A model generated the notes under the pieces. It searched no databases, was not told the origin of the DNA, and saw only the letters and a list, made by a program, of their open reading frames with translations. This document shows positions 35,869 through 45,951 of a stretch of DNA of 64,000 bases, piece by piece; within the stretch, counting starts at the first letter, position 1; every line of letters starts with the position of its first letter. The stretch comes from Runella slithyformis DSM 19594. Its GTDB lineage: Bacteria > Bacteroidota > Bacteroidia > Cytophagales > Spirosomataceae. The stretch spans positions 2,989,001-3,053,000 of the forward strand of contig NC_015703.1 of the NCBI RefSeq assembly GCF_000218895.1, written 5' to 3'. A program made the translations under genes and the position numbers.

Positions 35869-36061
35869 AGCGTTCTTAACAGTGTGACCTATATTGCTAT
35901 TCGGTTGGATACCTGAAATTTTAACCTAATTCATTTAGAGAAAGTTGCCTTTAGGCTCTTAAATTGAAGGAAGAATTTTGGAGAATCGAGCATTTGTATT
36001 CATGCCTTCAACCTAAAACGCCCGATTTCTCGGGAATATTGATGCTTATACTCTTGGTAAT

Positions 36062-36934
36062 TTATGGTAAAACAGTGAGTTGAGCCCGAAATTCCCTTGG
36101 TGTAATTCGGTGTATTTTCCTGAATGAACGGTTGAAATAGGAAATGTTGCTGTAACCGCTTTCGAAAGCAATCTGCGTGATCGGCAAATCCGTTTGTTGC
36201 AAAAGCTGACAGGCAAAGCCTATTCGTACTTCGTTAATAAAATCGGAAAACGTACGGTGCGTAAGCGTCTTAAAAAAGCGACAAAAGGAGTGCAATTGTA
36301 AGCCTGCTACGGAAGCGGCTTTTTCTAAGGTAATTTCTGACCGGAAATTTTGTTGGATAAAATCCATTAATTGGGCCACCCGCCCCTGCGATTCGTTGGA
36401 ATAGGCCGATAATAAGGAAGCGTTGTTTAACCACACCAGGTCTTCGGGGTCTGACAGTAAATCAAGAATTTGAATAAAAGAAGCCAGCAGCGACATATTC
36501 TTTTGGTAAATCATATTTTGCAGAAGACTTGTCATGGCCTCTTTTTTAGTCCCTACAATACTTAACCCACGGGTGGATTGCTGAAAGAAAAATCTCAGGG
36601 ACTGCGTGTCCATAAAAAATTTCAGGTGATCTGCGACCTTAACGGGGTTGATATAGAGCGCCACAGACCTGTCCGGATTATCCATATCATTCGGTTTGGG
36701 CTTTGAATACCAAACATGAGGTACCCGGGGGCCTACAAAAGTCAAATCTCCTGCTTCAAAATGTTCGATGGAATCACCCACGATGCGTGTTCCTGCACCG
36801 GACCGGATATATACCAACTGACATTCATCATGAAAATGAAAATCCGTTGCAAAGGCCGGACGAATGATTTCTTTCACTACAAAAGGCGTTTGAGAGGTAG
36901 CAAAGTCGGGCAGAAGCGCGAAGGTCGGTTTCAT
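36062..36934 (-). CDS. Cupin-AraC regulator at the edge of the fucose PUL
   Basis: Start chosen at ATG 36934. An ATG at 36952 lies too close to the promoter element at 36958-36965. The N-terminal half is an AraC_binding cupin with the FHFHDECQLVYI segment; the C-terminal half has two helix-turn-helix motifs (LEKAASVAGLQLHSFCRFFK and ITQIAFESGYSNISYFNRSFRK). Its divergent position at the start of the SusC/SusD operon makes it the obvious regulator; the sugar would be sensed by the cupin, with L-fucose or a derivative the best guess. Confidence 0.9.
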   Translation of the reverse strand: MKPTFALLPDFATSQTPFVVKEIIRPAFATDFHFHDECQLVYIRSGAGTRIVGDSIEHFEAGDLTFVGPRVPHVWYSKPKPNDMDNPDRSVALYINPVKVADHLKFFMDTQSLRFFFQQSTRGLSIVGTKKEAMTSLLQNMIYQKNMSLLASFIQILDLLSDPEDLVWLNNASLLSAYSNESQGRVAQLMDFIQQNFRSEITLEKAASVAGLQLHSFCRFFKTLTHRTFSDFINEVRIGFACQLLQQTDLPITQIAFESGYSNISYFNRSFRKIHRITPREFRAQLTVLP

Positions 36935-36957
36935 TGGGTAGATAAATGTCAATTATG

Positions 36958-36965
36958 CAAATATA
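36958..36965 (-). promoter_or_regulatory. -7 promoter element for the AraC regulator
   Basis: On the minus strand the sequence reads TATATTTG, an exact TAnnTTTG match, 23 bases ahead of the chosen start codon. ATTG lies about 18 bases further upstream as a possible -33 element. A second TATATTTG is at 36971-36978. Confidence 0.5.
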
Positions 36966-37035
36966 GTACACAAATATATCAACCAATTATAGGCTTTTCC
37001 TCCTTTTTAAGCCGTATTTTGTTTTCATATTACCA

Positions 37036-37083
37036 AATAATATAATTATAGGGTATTATTTTTATACAATATAAAGAATAATA
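37036..37083. promoter_or_regulatory. Three AATAATA half-sites in the divergent PUL promoter region
   Basis: AATAATA (37036-37042), its complement TATTATT (37054-37060) and AATAATA again (37077-37083) lie in the AT-rich spacer between the AraC regulator and susC. Centre spacings are 18 and 23 bases, about two helical turns, as expected for AraC-family dimer binding. AT bias makes chance occurrence possible. Confidence 0.3.
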
Positions 37084-37121
37084 TCTATACAGAATTAACA
37101 TCCACTAACCTTTTCTAATCC

Positions 37122-40100
37122 ATGCAATGTTTTTATCCGTTAAATCTTAAGTCAAAGGGGGGAGCGTACACCACCCTTGGCGATGCTGCAATCGCACCCG
37201 GAACCGCTGTCAAAGCAGTAGCTTCCAAAACGTTACTTCTGGCAATAGGCCTATGGTTATTGTTGGGAGGGCAAGTTGTACTTGCCCAAAATCGCCCGGT
37301 TTCGGGTACGGTATTTGATTCAGGAGGGGTGCCCCTGCCCGGATCAAGTGTGCAAATCAAGGGTACTTCTACCGGGACGATCACCGATATAAACGGAAAA
37401 TATACCCTTCAGGCATCGGGCGGGTCTACGTTGGTATTCAGTTATATTGGGTACACCGCGCAGGAAGTAATGGTGGGGAGTAAATCAACCATTGATGTTA
37501 ACTTAGCGCCGGCAGTCGAATCCCTCTCGGAGGTGGTAGTGGTGGGCTATGGTGTTCAGCAAAAAGCCAATTTGTCGGGTTCCGTCTCAACCGTATCGGG
37601 CAAAGTGCTTACGGAGCGACCTGTTCCGAACGTACAGAACCTTCTGCAGGGAAGGGTAGCCGGATTGGATGTAATTCAGTCGACCGGTGAGCCGGGTCGC
37701 GACAATGCCTCGTTTCAACTGAGGGGATTTGGTTCGTTTGGTGCCTCAAATGCCCCGCTAATTCTGGTAGACGGCATCATCGGAACGATCAATAATCTTT
37801 CTCCTCAGGACATTGAGAGCGTTACCGTATTGAAAGATGCCGCCTCGGCCTCTATTTACGGCGCTCGTGCGGCCAACGGTGTGGTTTTGATTACGACCAA
37901 AAAAGGGAAAGCGGGCAAATCTGAAATAGAATATTCGGCAAGCTACGGGATCAGTGAGGCCACAAGAGTACCCCGGCTCATTACCGATTCTCCCTTGTAT
38001 ATGGAAATGTACAACTCGGCCAGGGCTCGAAACGGTCAGGCCCCACAGTACACGCAGGCGCAAATCGATCTGTACAAAAACAACCCCAACAGTGAGCAAT
38101 ATCCTAATTTTAATTGGCTGGACTATGTACTGGACAAAGGGCCTATCGTAAATCACCACTTAGGCTTCAGTGGAGGCAATGAAAAAAACCTGTACAATAT
38201 CTCGTTCAACTATTTGGACCAGGATGCTATCACCAAAGGGTATAAATACAAGCGTTACAACGGCTTGATTGACTTTTCGAGTCAGGTTCATAAAAGAGTG
38301 AAAGTAGGGACCAACATCAACCTTTCGTTTCAGGATGCCAAAGCACCGTGGCTTACCAACGACAATCTCCTTTTACTTGCTTATGCTACGGCACCCACGT
38401 ATGGCCCTTTTTTGCCGGATGGCAGCGGGAGGGTCACTAATAGAGATTTTGCGACCAATGGGGCGGTCAATCGAAGCGTGGAAGAAGTATATGCAACGGG
38501 AGGCCAATTTACAAAGACATACAATGCAAACGCCCAGGTATTTGCGGAAGTGGAGATCTTGAAAGGCCTTAAATGGTTGAATAAAGCGGGGTTTACCTTC
38601 TTCAATGACCAATATAAAAACAGGCAGTATGGCTCGCCGTCGTTTGCGTATCAGCCGGACGCCTCGGGCAATTATGTGCAGGTAGCCAATGGAAATCCTA
38701 CCTTTTTCGGACTCCAGCAAAATGAAGGCCGAAGCATCACCAAGACGTTTTTCAGTACCCTGAATTACACAAAACAGATCGGTACAGACCATAATCTAGG
38801 GGTGTTGGCGGGCTATGAGCAGCAGAATAATTTTACAGAAAATATACGCGGTGATCGATTCGACTTTCCCAATACAAGCATCATGGTGCTGGATGGCAGC
38901 GGGGCGGTCAATCAGGCCACCGGCGGAGGAGCATCGGAATGGGCCCTGCAATCGTTCTTCGGACGGGTCAGCTATGACTACAAAGGCAAGTATTTTCTGG
39001 AGGGCAATATTCGTCGTGACGGTTCCTCACGCGTGGCACCCGACTATCGTTTTGGAACATTCGGTGGCGGATCTGCCGCGTGGAGAATATCAGAAGAGGG
39101 ATTCATCAAAAATTCTCTGCCATGGGTGGATAATCTAAAACTAAGGGCTTCGTATGGTACCTTGGGAAATCAGGAGATCGGAAATTATCCGTACCAGGAT
39201 GTGCTGAGCCTAACGGCTTACCCCTTCAGTGGACTTAATACCGGCGCTGCCGTAACGCGGTTGGTCACGAAAGATCTGAAATGGGAAAAGACGTCAATGC
39301 TTGATTTTGGCCTGGACATTGATATTTTCAAAGGGCTGTTTGGCGCTACTATAGATTGGTATAAGCGCAATACCACCGATATTCTTTCTCAACGCTCCGA
39401 TTTGCCCAACAGCGTCGGTTTGGCCGCTCCGATTGTCAATGCCGGGGCCATGGAAAACAGAGGACTTGAAATTGAACTAAGACACAGAAAACGTTTCGGT
39501 GATTTTAACTATGGGGCAGGGGTGATTTTCCACCGATATAGAAATCAAGTAACGAAGGTCCTTGCTCCTACCTTGGGAACGATCGAAGTAGGTCAGCCTT
39601 TCAATAATTTCTTCATTCACGAATGGATAGGGGTTTTCCAAAGTCAGGAAGAAATCAATAACTCGCCTAAGCAACCCCAGTCCGGAACGCTGAAACCCGG
39701 CGATCTGAAAATAAGGGATTTGGACGGCAACGGCACCGTGGGACCGGAAGATCGAGTTCGCATCAGCCGGTTTCCCAATTACAATTATTCTTTTAATCTC
39801 AATGCGGGTTGGAAAGGCTTTAATTTGAGTGCATTTTTCCAAGGTGTGCAGGGAGTAAATACCCAAGTATCGGGCTGGGGATATGAACCCTTTCAGCAAG
39901 GTTCGGCACCGCCGGTGCGATTCCTCAATGCGTGGTCGCCTACCAATCCCAGCAATACTGTCCCGGCTGTTTACATGACCGGTTATCCGGGGGTGGCCGG
40001 CTACACTTCCACCTATTTTATTCAGGATGCGTCGTATTTGCGTTTAAAGAACCTGTACCTCTCTTATACCCTTAATGAGCAGATGTTGAGTAAAATCAAA

Positions 40101-40250
40101 GCGAAAGGCCTAACCGTTTATCTGTCAGGGGATAACCTGATCACTTGGACCAAATACGAAGGAAATGACCCCGAGCGGGCCGGCTCCGGCAGATTTGCCC
40201 AGTTCCCGCAGTTGAAGATCTATACTGCCGGCTTAAGTATTAAATTCTAA
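37122..40250 (+). CDS. SusC/RagA-type TonB-dependent outer membrane receptor
   Basis: Imports oligosaccharides across the outer membrane with its SusD partner. An unusually long, about 37-residue, lead precedes the signal helix (TLLLAIGLWLLLGG, cleavage near VVLAQ). Then comes a carboxypeptidase-like CarboxypepD_reg domain (about 60-135), a TonB-box-like EVVVVGYG near 140, the plug domain with SIYGARAANGVVLITTKKGK and a beta-barrel ending in a C-terminal aromatic (GLSIKF). There is no STN signalling domain, so control is not by an anti-sigma pair but more likely by the AraC regulator. It begins the PUL operon. Confidence 0.96.
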   Translation: MQCFYPLNLKSKGGAYTTLGDAAIAPGTAVKAVASKTLLLAIGLWLLLGGQVVLAQNRPVSGTVFDSGGVPLPGSSVQIKGTSTGTITDINGKYTLQASGGSTLVFSYIGYTAQEVMVGSKSTIDVNLAPAVESLSEVVVVGYGVQQKANLSGSVSTVSGKVLTERPVPNVQNLLQGRVAGLDVIQSTGEPGRDNASFQLRGFGSFGASNAPLILVDGIIGTINNLSPQDIESVTVLKDAASASIYGARAANGVVLITTKKGKAGKSEIEYSASYGISEATRVPRLITDSPLYMEMYNSARARNGQAPQYTQAQIDLYKNNPNSEQYPNFNWLDYVLDKGPIVNHHLGFSGGNEKNLYNISFNYLDQDAITKGYKYKRYNGLIDFSSQVHKRVKVGTNINLSFQDAKAPWLTNDNLLLLAYATAPTYGPFLPDGSGRVTNRDFATNGAVNRSVEEVYATGGQFTKTYNANAQVFAEVEILKGLKWLNKAGFTFFNDQYKNRQYGSPSFAYQPDASGNYVQVANGNPTFFGLQQNEGRSITKTFFSTLNYTKQIGTDHNLGVLAGYEQQNNFTENIRGDRFDFPNTSIMVLDGSGAVNQATGGGASEWALQSFFGRVSYDYKGKYFLEGNIRRDGSSRVAPDYRFGTFGGGSAAWRISEEGFIKNSLPWVDNLKLRASYGTLGNQEIGNYPYQDVLSLTAYPFSGLNTGAAVTRLVTKDLKWEKTSMLDFGLDIDIFKGLFGATIDWYKRNTTDILSQRSDLPNSVGLAAPIVNAGAMENRGLEIELRHRKRFGDFNYGAGVIFHRYRNQVTKVLAPTLGTIEVGQPFNNFFIHEWIGVFQSQEEINNSPKQPQSGTLKPGDLKIRDLDGNGTVGPEDRVRISRFPNYNYSFNLNAGWKGFNLSAFFQGVQGVNTQVSGWGYEPFQQGSAPPVRFLNAWSPTNPSNTVPAVYMTGYPGVAGYTSTYFIQDASYLRLKNLYLSYTLNEQMLSKIKAKGLTVYLSGDNLITWTKYEGNDPERAGSGRFAQFPQLKIYTAGLSIKF

Positions 40251-40290
40251 AGACGGGTGTTTGATTCACTTTAACTAAACTGTTACGAAA

Positions 40291-41820
40291 ATGAAATTCA
40301 AAAATACATACATCGCTTCGGCATTGCTGGCAATAATGATACTTACAACCCAGACTTCCTGCGATAAGGATTTTCTGGATAAAAATCCGCTCAATGCCAT
40401 TTCAGGCCCTACGTTCTGGAAAACAGAAACGGACGTGCAGATGTCGCTTACGGCCGTCTATCGAACATTACAGAACAACTTTTATGGTCCTCGCAAGCCG
40501 TTTTTAGATGCCTATTCTGACAATGCCTTAGACCGACACAGTTTTTTTGGCTTCGGAAATTATACCATCGGCGTTATTAATGCCAATAATGTGAATGCAG
40601 CCCTGTACAATGTACCCTATTCGGGCATTGCGCAATGCAATTATTTTCTGGACAATATTGATGGCGTAGCCGCCGTATCGCAGGCCAATAAAGATAATTA
40701 TAAGGCTGAAGTGCGTTTTATTCGGGCCATGTATTATTTTGATTTGGTTCAGTTCTTCGGCGATGTGGTGGTCTATAAAACAGCCCCTAAAACCGCTGAA
40801 GAGGCCAAAATACCCAAAACCCCCAGGGCGGAGGTGCTGGCCTTTGTGGTGGAAGAATTGGATTTTGCCATTTCAAAACTGCCGGCCACCGCTTATGCCG
40901 GCCGCGCCGTGAAAGCCTCGGCCCAAATGGTGAAAGCCCGGGTAAGGATGTATCAACAAAATTGGACAGATGCGGCAGCGATCACCAAAGATATCATTGA
41001 TTCCGGCAAATTTTCAATTTTCCAGGGAGGATACGCCAATCTTTTTCTGACAACCACGCAGCAGAATAACCCCGAAATCATCTTTTCGACCAAATTTCTG
41101 GCCCCCAACAATCCGCAGGGGGGAGAAGGTATGCTTGTGGAGCTGGGGTGGTACGGTGCCATTGCCCCCTATCGCAACCTCGTGGATGAGTATGAAATGG
41201 CCAACGGCAAACTTATTACAGAGGCCGGCTCGGGTTACGACGCCTCCAATCCTTACGACAACCGAGATCCAAGGCTAAAGATGACCATATTAGTGCCCGG
41301 CGATTCTTACAAAAATCCGGATGGTTCTACCTTTGCCGTTACGGATCCATTGCTGACCGGCTTTAATCAAAAAAAATATATGGATACGTCTAAATTGCCT
41401 TGGGATAGGTCTAAAATTGTGGTGACCGATATGAACGTGGTTCATACCCGCTACGCCGAGGTGCTGCTGGCATATGCCGAGGCTAAAAATGAAGCAACGG
41501 GGCCCGATGCCACTATTTACGATGCCCTTGACCGAGTACGCACCCGGACCGGCGTAAACCTCCCCCCGACGGACCGAACCAAATACAATACAAAAGAATC
41601 GCTGAGAGAATTTATCCGTCACGAAAGGCGCATTGAACTGGCACTGGAGGGACATCGTTATTTTGATTTGAAACGTTGGGGTATCATGGCGACAAAATTG
41701 GCTAATGTCAAAAATCCCGCCGGTGTAACGCTGTCCTTCGGTGAAAAAAGTAACGTGCTTCCTTTCCCCCAAAACGAACTGGACAGAAACAAGAGCTTGG
41801 TACAGAATGCAGGCTATTAA
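40291..41820 (+). CDS. SusD/RagB-type surface glycan-binding lipoprotein
   Basis: Lipobox cysteine Cys24 (TQTSCDKDF) after the signal peptide. The 509-residue protein shows the SusD helical framework: FLDKNPLNAISGPTFWKTE at the start, ELDFAISKLPAT in the middle and the C-terminal RRIELALEGHRYFDLKRWG signature. It caps the SusC barrel and binds the glycan. The hairpin after its stop likely lowers expression of the enzymes downstream. Confidence 0.96.
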   Translation: MKFKNTYIASALLAIMILTTQTSCDKDFLDKNPLNAISGPTFWKTETDVQMSLTAVYRTLQNNFYGPRKPFLDAYSDNALDRHSFFGFGNYTIGVINANNVNAALYNVPYSGIAQCNYFLDNIDGVAAVSQANKDNYKAEVRFIRAMYYFDLVQFFGDVVVYKTAPKTAEEAKIPKTPRAEVLAFVVEELDFAISKLPATAYAGRAVKASAQMVKARVRMYQQNWTDAAAITKDIIDSGKFSIFQGGYANLFLTTTQQNNPEIIFSTKFLAPNNPQGGEGMLVELGWYGAIAPYRNLVDEYEMANGKLITEAGSGYDASNPYDNRDPRLKMTILVPGDSYKNPDGSTFAVTDPLLTGFNQKKYMDTSKLPWDRSKIVVTDMNVVHTRYAEVLLAYAEAKNEATGPDATIYDALDRVRTRTGVNLPPTDRTKYNTKESLREFIRHERRIELALEGHRYFDLKRWGIMATKLANVKNPAGVTLSFGEKSNVLPFPQNELDRNKSLVQNAGY

Positions 41821-41843
41821 AAGCGTATGCGAATGTTAAAATG

Positions 41844-41880
41844 AGCGTTGGTGTTTCTTTCGGAAAAAAATACCAACGCT
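41844..41880 (+). terminator. Attenuator-like hairpin after susD
   Basis: AGCGTTGGT (41844-41852) and ACCAACGCT (41872-41880), 19-base loop, followed by TTATAA. A weak terminator at this position would reduce transcript reaching the enzymes downstream of the SusC/SusD genes. Confidence 0.55.
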
Positions 41881-41926
41881 TTATAATGGACAACCACCGG
41901 CCTTATTGAAAAAAATACGGAACTAC

Positions 41927-44209
41927 ATGAGAAAGTCAATTTTACTGATTATCCTGCAAGTACTGCTGTTCTTTAGCTCGCAGGGTCAAATCCAACGCAA
42001 TCAGATCGGGCTTCAATTTGATAAGATACCTACCCGCTGGGATGAAGGTCTGCCCCTGGGCAATGGTCTCATCGGCGAATTGATCTGGCAAAAAGAAGAT
42101 AAACTGCGCTTTTCGCTCGATCACGCCGAACTCTGGGATATGCGCCCCATGAAAGACCTGCACACGCCCGGCTTCAATTATGCCTGGGTCAAAGAACAGG
42201 TGCTTGCCGACAATTACTTGGCCGTACAGAAAATAGGCGACCATCCCTACGACCGCGAGCCGGCCCCAAGTAAAATACCCGGCGCTGCCCTTGAGTTTGA
42301 GGTAAACAACTGGGGCGGAGTCAAACAGGCTTCGCTCAATATCGAAACGGCAGAAGCGGCCATTGTCTGGCAAAACGGCGTCAAAATGACATCGTTTGTG
42401 CATGCCAAACAGAATATTGGATATTTTAAATTTGAAAATCTTAATAGTTTGACCCTTAAATTATTGGCTCCGAAGTACGAGGGCAGCTCGGGCAATTCCG
42501 TTGGTGGTCCGGTAGATGGTGACGACTTAACAAGGCTGGGCTATAAGCAGGGGGAAGTAACCCAAAGCGGCCAATCCTACCGCTACATTCAGCAGGGATG
42601 GGGAGGGTTTTATTATGAAGTGTATGTGAAGTGGAATAAAACTGATGCCAAAACGATTGAAGGGCAGTGGGCTATCTCTGCCCATTATCCCAACAAGCCC
42701 CAACCGGAAGCCTATAAAAAAGTAACATCAGCCCTAAGTTACAGCGCAGCCCGACAGTCGCATCAGAGCTGGTGGGCCAACTTTTGGGCTAAATCGTCGG
42801 TATCGTTGCCCGACCCGGTATTGGAAAAACAATATTACCTGGAACTGTATAAGTTTGGAAGTGTAGCCCGAAGCAATACTCCCCCCATTTCATTGCAGGC
42901 CGTTTGGACGGCCGACAATGGGCGCATTCCCCCGTGGAAAGGAGATTTTCACCATGATCTGAATACCCAACTTAGCTACTGGCCCGCCTACAGTGCCAAC
43001 CATTTGGATGAGGCTATGGGCTATCTCAACCACCTTGACCAAAACCGCGAACAGTATAAAAAATATACGCAGTGGTATTTTGGATCCGGCGGTCTCAATG
43101 TGCCCGGCGTCACTACGCTTGTGGGCGAGGAAATGGGCGGATGGATTCAATATTCGCTTTCTCCCACGGTTTCGGCCTGGTTGGCGCAGCATTACTATTT
43201 ACACTGGCGGTACAGCATGGATAAAGATTTCCTGAAAACGCGCGCCTATCCCTGGTTTAAAGAAGTAGCCCGGCACCTCGAAGCGATCACCTACATCGAC
43301 CAAAACGGAGGCCGTCAGTTGCCCTTAAGTTCAAGTCCTGAAATCAATGACAATAAAAAATCCGCCTGGTTTACAGAAAATACCAACTACGATCTGGCGC
43401 TGATGCGGTTTTTGTTTGCCAAAGCCGGCGAATTGGCGCTGGAACTGAACCTGCCCGCCGAAGCTGAGCATTATGCAAAGATCCTGAATCAATTTCAAGG
43501 GTATCATTTGTCGGAAAATCAAGAACTTAAATTTTCAAAAGATCTTCCCTACAACCAATCGCACCGCCATTTTTCGCACCTGATGGCCATCCATCCACTG
43601 GGTGAAATTCGTTGGGAGAATGGCGTAAAAGACCGGGAGATCATTAAAAATTCGCTCCAATTATTGGATAAAGTCGGCCCTGCCTGGTGGTGCGGCTATT
43701 CCTACGCGTGGGAGGGCAACCTGAAAGCCCGCGCCAAAGACGGCGAAGGAGCAGCGGCTGCATTGACCGATTTTGCCACCGCCTTTTGCTCCGTCAACTC
43801 CTTTCATCTCAACGGCGACCAAACCAAGTCCGGCAAATCGAACATGACCTATCGCCCCTTTACGTTGGAGGGGAATTTTGCCTATGCCGCCGGCATTCAG
43901 GAGATGCTCCTGCAAAGCTATGCAGGGCAAATGGAGGTTTTTCCCGCCATTCCTCAACAATGGCAGCAGGTTTCTTTCAAAGATTTACGGGCCGAAGGAG
44001 CATTTTTGGTGAGTGCCCAAAAAACGAACGGCTTGGTGGCGAGTATGGAGATAACGGCCGTGAAAGGCGGAAAAACCAAAGTAAAACTGCCGTTTAAAAC
44101 CCATTCCGTCGGGTTTCAAAAAGGAGTAAAAATAATGGCGCAAAACTCCGAATACATGGAGTTGGCCTTTGAGAAAAATGGAAAAATTAAAATTGATGCC
44201 GGAAAGTAA
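41927..44209 (+). CDS. GH95-like glycoside hydrolase (putative alpha-L-fucosidase)
   Basis: GH95 enzymes are inverting alpha-L-fucosidases or alpha-L-galactosidases. Start at ATG 41927 (MRKSILLIILQVLLFF signal peptide); a TTG at 41906 is less likely. After an N-terminal sandwich (WDEGLPLGNGLIGEL, RFSLDHAELWD) comes an (alpha/alpha)6-barrel with HDLNTQLSYWPAYSANHLDEA and NQSHRHFSHLMAIHPLGEI. The C-terminal GIQEMLLQSYAGQMEVFPAI matches the GH95 tail. The family's usual ININAEMNYW is altered to LNTQLSYW, so it may be a divergent branch with another substrate. Confidence 0.8.
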   Translation: MRKSILLIILQVLLFFSSQGQIQRNQIGLQFDKIPTRWDEGLPLGNGLIGELIWQKEDKLRFSLDHAELWDMRPMKDLHTPGFNYAWVKEQVLADNYLAVQKIGDHPYDREPAPSKIPGAALEFEVNNWGGVKQASLNIETAEAAIVWQNGVKMTSFVHAKQNIGYFKFENLNSLTLKLLAPKYEGSSGNSVGGPVDGDDLTRLGYKQGEVTQSGQSYRYIQQGWGGFYYEVYVKWNKTDAKTIEGQWAISAHYPNKPQPEAYKKVTSALSYSAARQSHQSWWANFWAKSSVSLPDPVLEKQYYLELYKFGSVARSNTPPISLQAVWTADNGRIPPWKGDFHHDLNTQLSYWPAYSANHLDEAMGYLNHLDQNREQYKKYTQWYFGSGGLNVPGVTTLVGEEMGGWIQYSLSPTVSAWLAQHYYLHWRYSMDKDFLKTRAYPWFKEVARHLEAITYIDQNGGRQLPLSSSPEINDNKKSAWFTENTNYDLALMRFLFAKAGELALELNLPAEAEHYAKILNQFQGYHLSENQELKFSKDLPYNQSHRHFSHLMAIHPLGEIRWENGVKDREIIKNSLQLLDKVGPAWWCGYSYAWEGNLKARAKDGEGAAAALTDFATAFCSVNSFHLNGDQTKSGKSNMTYRPFTLEGNFAYAAGIQEMLLQSYAGQMEVFPAIPQQWQQVSFKDLRAEGAFLVSAQKTNGLVASMEITAVKGGKTKVKLPFKTHSVGFQKGVKIMAQNSEYMELAFEKNGKIKIDAGK

Positions 44210-44255
44210 GTGCTCCCTTCTCGGATTCGTTAACTGACCCATCATTCCTGTACCA

Positions 44256-45929
44256 ATGAAGAAAATTCTTTTTATCGTTTGCCTGCTGGCCTATCTGCAT
44301 TCATCAGGTCAACCATTGGCTAAACCCTCGGCCGTTCAGTACAAATGGCAGGAGCAGGGCCGTATCATGTTTGTTCATTTCGGGGTGGCTACCTGGCTCG
44401 GCCGGGAGTACGACGAAACGGGCGAATTTGACATTTCGAGAATGAATCCTACCCAACTTGACACCGACCAATGGTGCCGCGTGGCCAAGTCGTGGGGGGC
44501 CAAAGAAATCATTTTTGTGGCCAAACACGCCGGCAGTTTCTGCTGGTGGCCCACCTACACCACCGAGTATTGCGTCAGAAACATACCGTGGAAAAACGGC
44601 AAAGGCGACGTCATAAAAGACCTGGCGATTTCCTGTAAAAAGGCGGGTTTAAACTTGGGAATTTACATTTATCCCGGCGATATCAAGTGGGGCGCAGGTC
44701 TCGGAAGCGGAGGCATCACCAAAGACCCTTCCAAACAGGAAGCCTACAATAAAATTTTCAGACAGCAGCTCACCGAGGTGTTGACCAACTATGGCGACAT
44801 GCTCGAAGTGTGGTTTGACGGTTCCTGCAAGGTGCCGGTGAGCGATATACTGCAAAAATATGCTTCTAAGGCCGTCATCTTCCAAGGCTCAGACGCCACG
44901 ATTCGCTGGCCCGGTACGGAAAGCGGCATGCTGCATTATCCCGTTTGGAATTCGCTCAAAGGGGAGGTGCTGAAGTCAGGGGTAGCGACCCAATACGATG
45001 ATGATCCCGACGGCGATGTCTGGGCTCCTTTGGAAGCGGATGTTACGCTGTACAACCACAATTGGTTTTGGTCGCCGAAAAATGAAGCCAAACGCCGTTC
45101 AGTGAACGAGTTGATGGAGATTTATTACAAATCGGTCGGGCATGGAGGCACGCTGCTGCTCAACTCCAACCCCGATACCACCGGTCTTATCCCGGCGGGA
45201 GATGTAAAAAGATACGCCGAATTTGGGGCAGAGATCAGCCGAAGATTTAAGCAACCTTTGGCTGAAGTAAAAAACAAAACCTCCAATGAAGTGGAATTGA
45301 AGTTTACAAAACCCACGAAGATAAACCACCTCATCCTGAAAGAAGACTATCGGCAGGGGCACCGGATCAGAAAATACGAAGTGTGGGGGCTGACAAAAAA
45401 CAAGTGGGAAAAATTGACCGACGGCAGCTCGGTAGGGGTCACCAAAATAGATTATTTTGAGGATGTTGAACTTACGGCCCTGAAGTTGAAAGTCACCGAA
45501 GCCAAAGGCACTCCCCTCATCAGGAGCATGACGGCTTATTACGTCAGTGGGTTTGAACTCCCCAAATCCGAAAAAGAAGCCAAAGGGTACACGATCGTGC
45601 AGGAATGGGACACCAAAAATTTTGTCAATGGCAAGGGTCAAATGAGCATTGATTTAGGGAATTTTATTACCGCCCCCGGTCAATACGAAGTGAGTTTTAC
45701 CAATGCGGTCAGTGTGACCGGGATGTGGGTAGAAAAAGCCGTAATCGTTTTTGATAAAGACCCCAATACACTTCAGGAATTTATTCAGCGAAAACCCAAA
45801 GAAAACGTGTTTTTCATCAATCGTACCGGGCAGATTGATCAGGGGACAAGTTCAGTCCTGAACGTTGTGATGAGTTCGGACAACAGTTCATTTCAGAATA
45901 AAGGGTTTGTGAAAATCAGAAAACGTTAG
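44256..45929 (+). CDS. GH29 alpha-L-fucosidase, first copy
   Basis: Retaining exo-alpha-L-fucosidase, exported through a signal peptide (cleavage near SSGQ). The TIM barrel covers about 30-340, with FVAKHAGSFCWW as the active-site His segment and nucleophile Asp188 in EVWFDGS. The C-terminal part (about 350-480) is a beta-sandwich with galactose-binding-like features, and a further domain follows. The open WFDGS form and length suggest the linkage-selective GH29-B side, but this cannot be settled by eye. The sulfatase follows 22 bases downstream. Confidence 0.9.
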   Translation: MKKILFIVCLLAYLHSSGQPLAKPSAVQYKWQEQGRIMFVHFGVATWLGREYDETGEFDISRMNPTQLDTDQWCRVAKSWGAKEIIFVAKHAGSFCWWPTYTTEYCVRNIPWKNGKGDVIKDLAISCKKAGLNLGIYIYPGDIKWGAGLGSGGITKDPSKQEAYNKIFRQQLTEVLTNYGDMLEVWFDGSCKVPVSDILQKYASKAVIFQGSDATIRWPGTESGMLHYPVWNSLKGEVLKSGVATQYDDDPDGDVWAPLEADVTLYNHNWFWSPKNEAKRRSVNELMEIYYKSVGHGGTLLLNSNPDTTGLIPAGDVKRYAEFGAEISRRFKQPLAEVKNKTSNEVELKFTKPTKINHLILKEDYRQGHRIRKYEVWGLTKNKWEKLTDGSSVGVTKIDYFEDVELTALKLKVTEAKGTPLIRSMTAYYVSGFELPKSEKEAKGYTIVQEWDTKNFVNGKGQMSIDLGNFITAPGQYEVSFTNAVSVTGMWVEKAVIVFDKDPNTLQEFIQRKPKENVFFINRTGQIDQGTSSVLNVVMSSDNSSFQNKGFVKIRKR

Positions 45930-45951
45930 CCGAAGTCGGTATTTTACAGCA

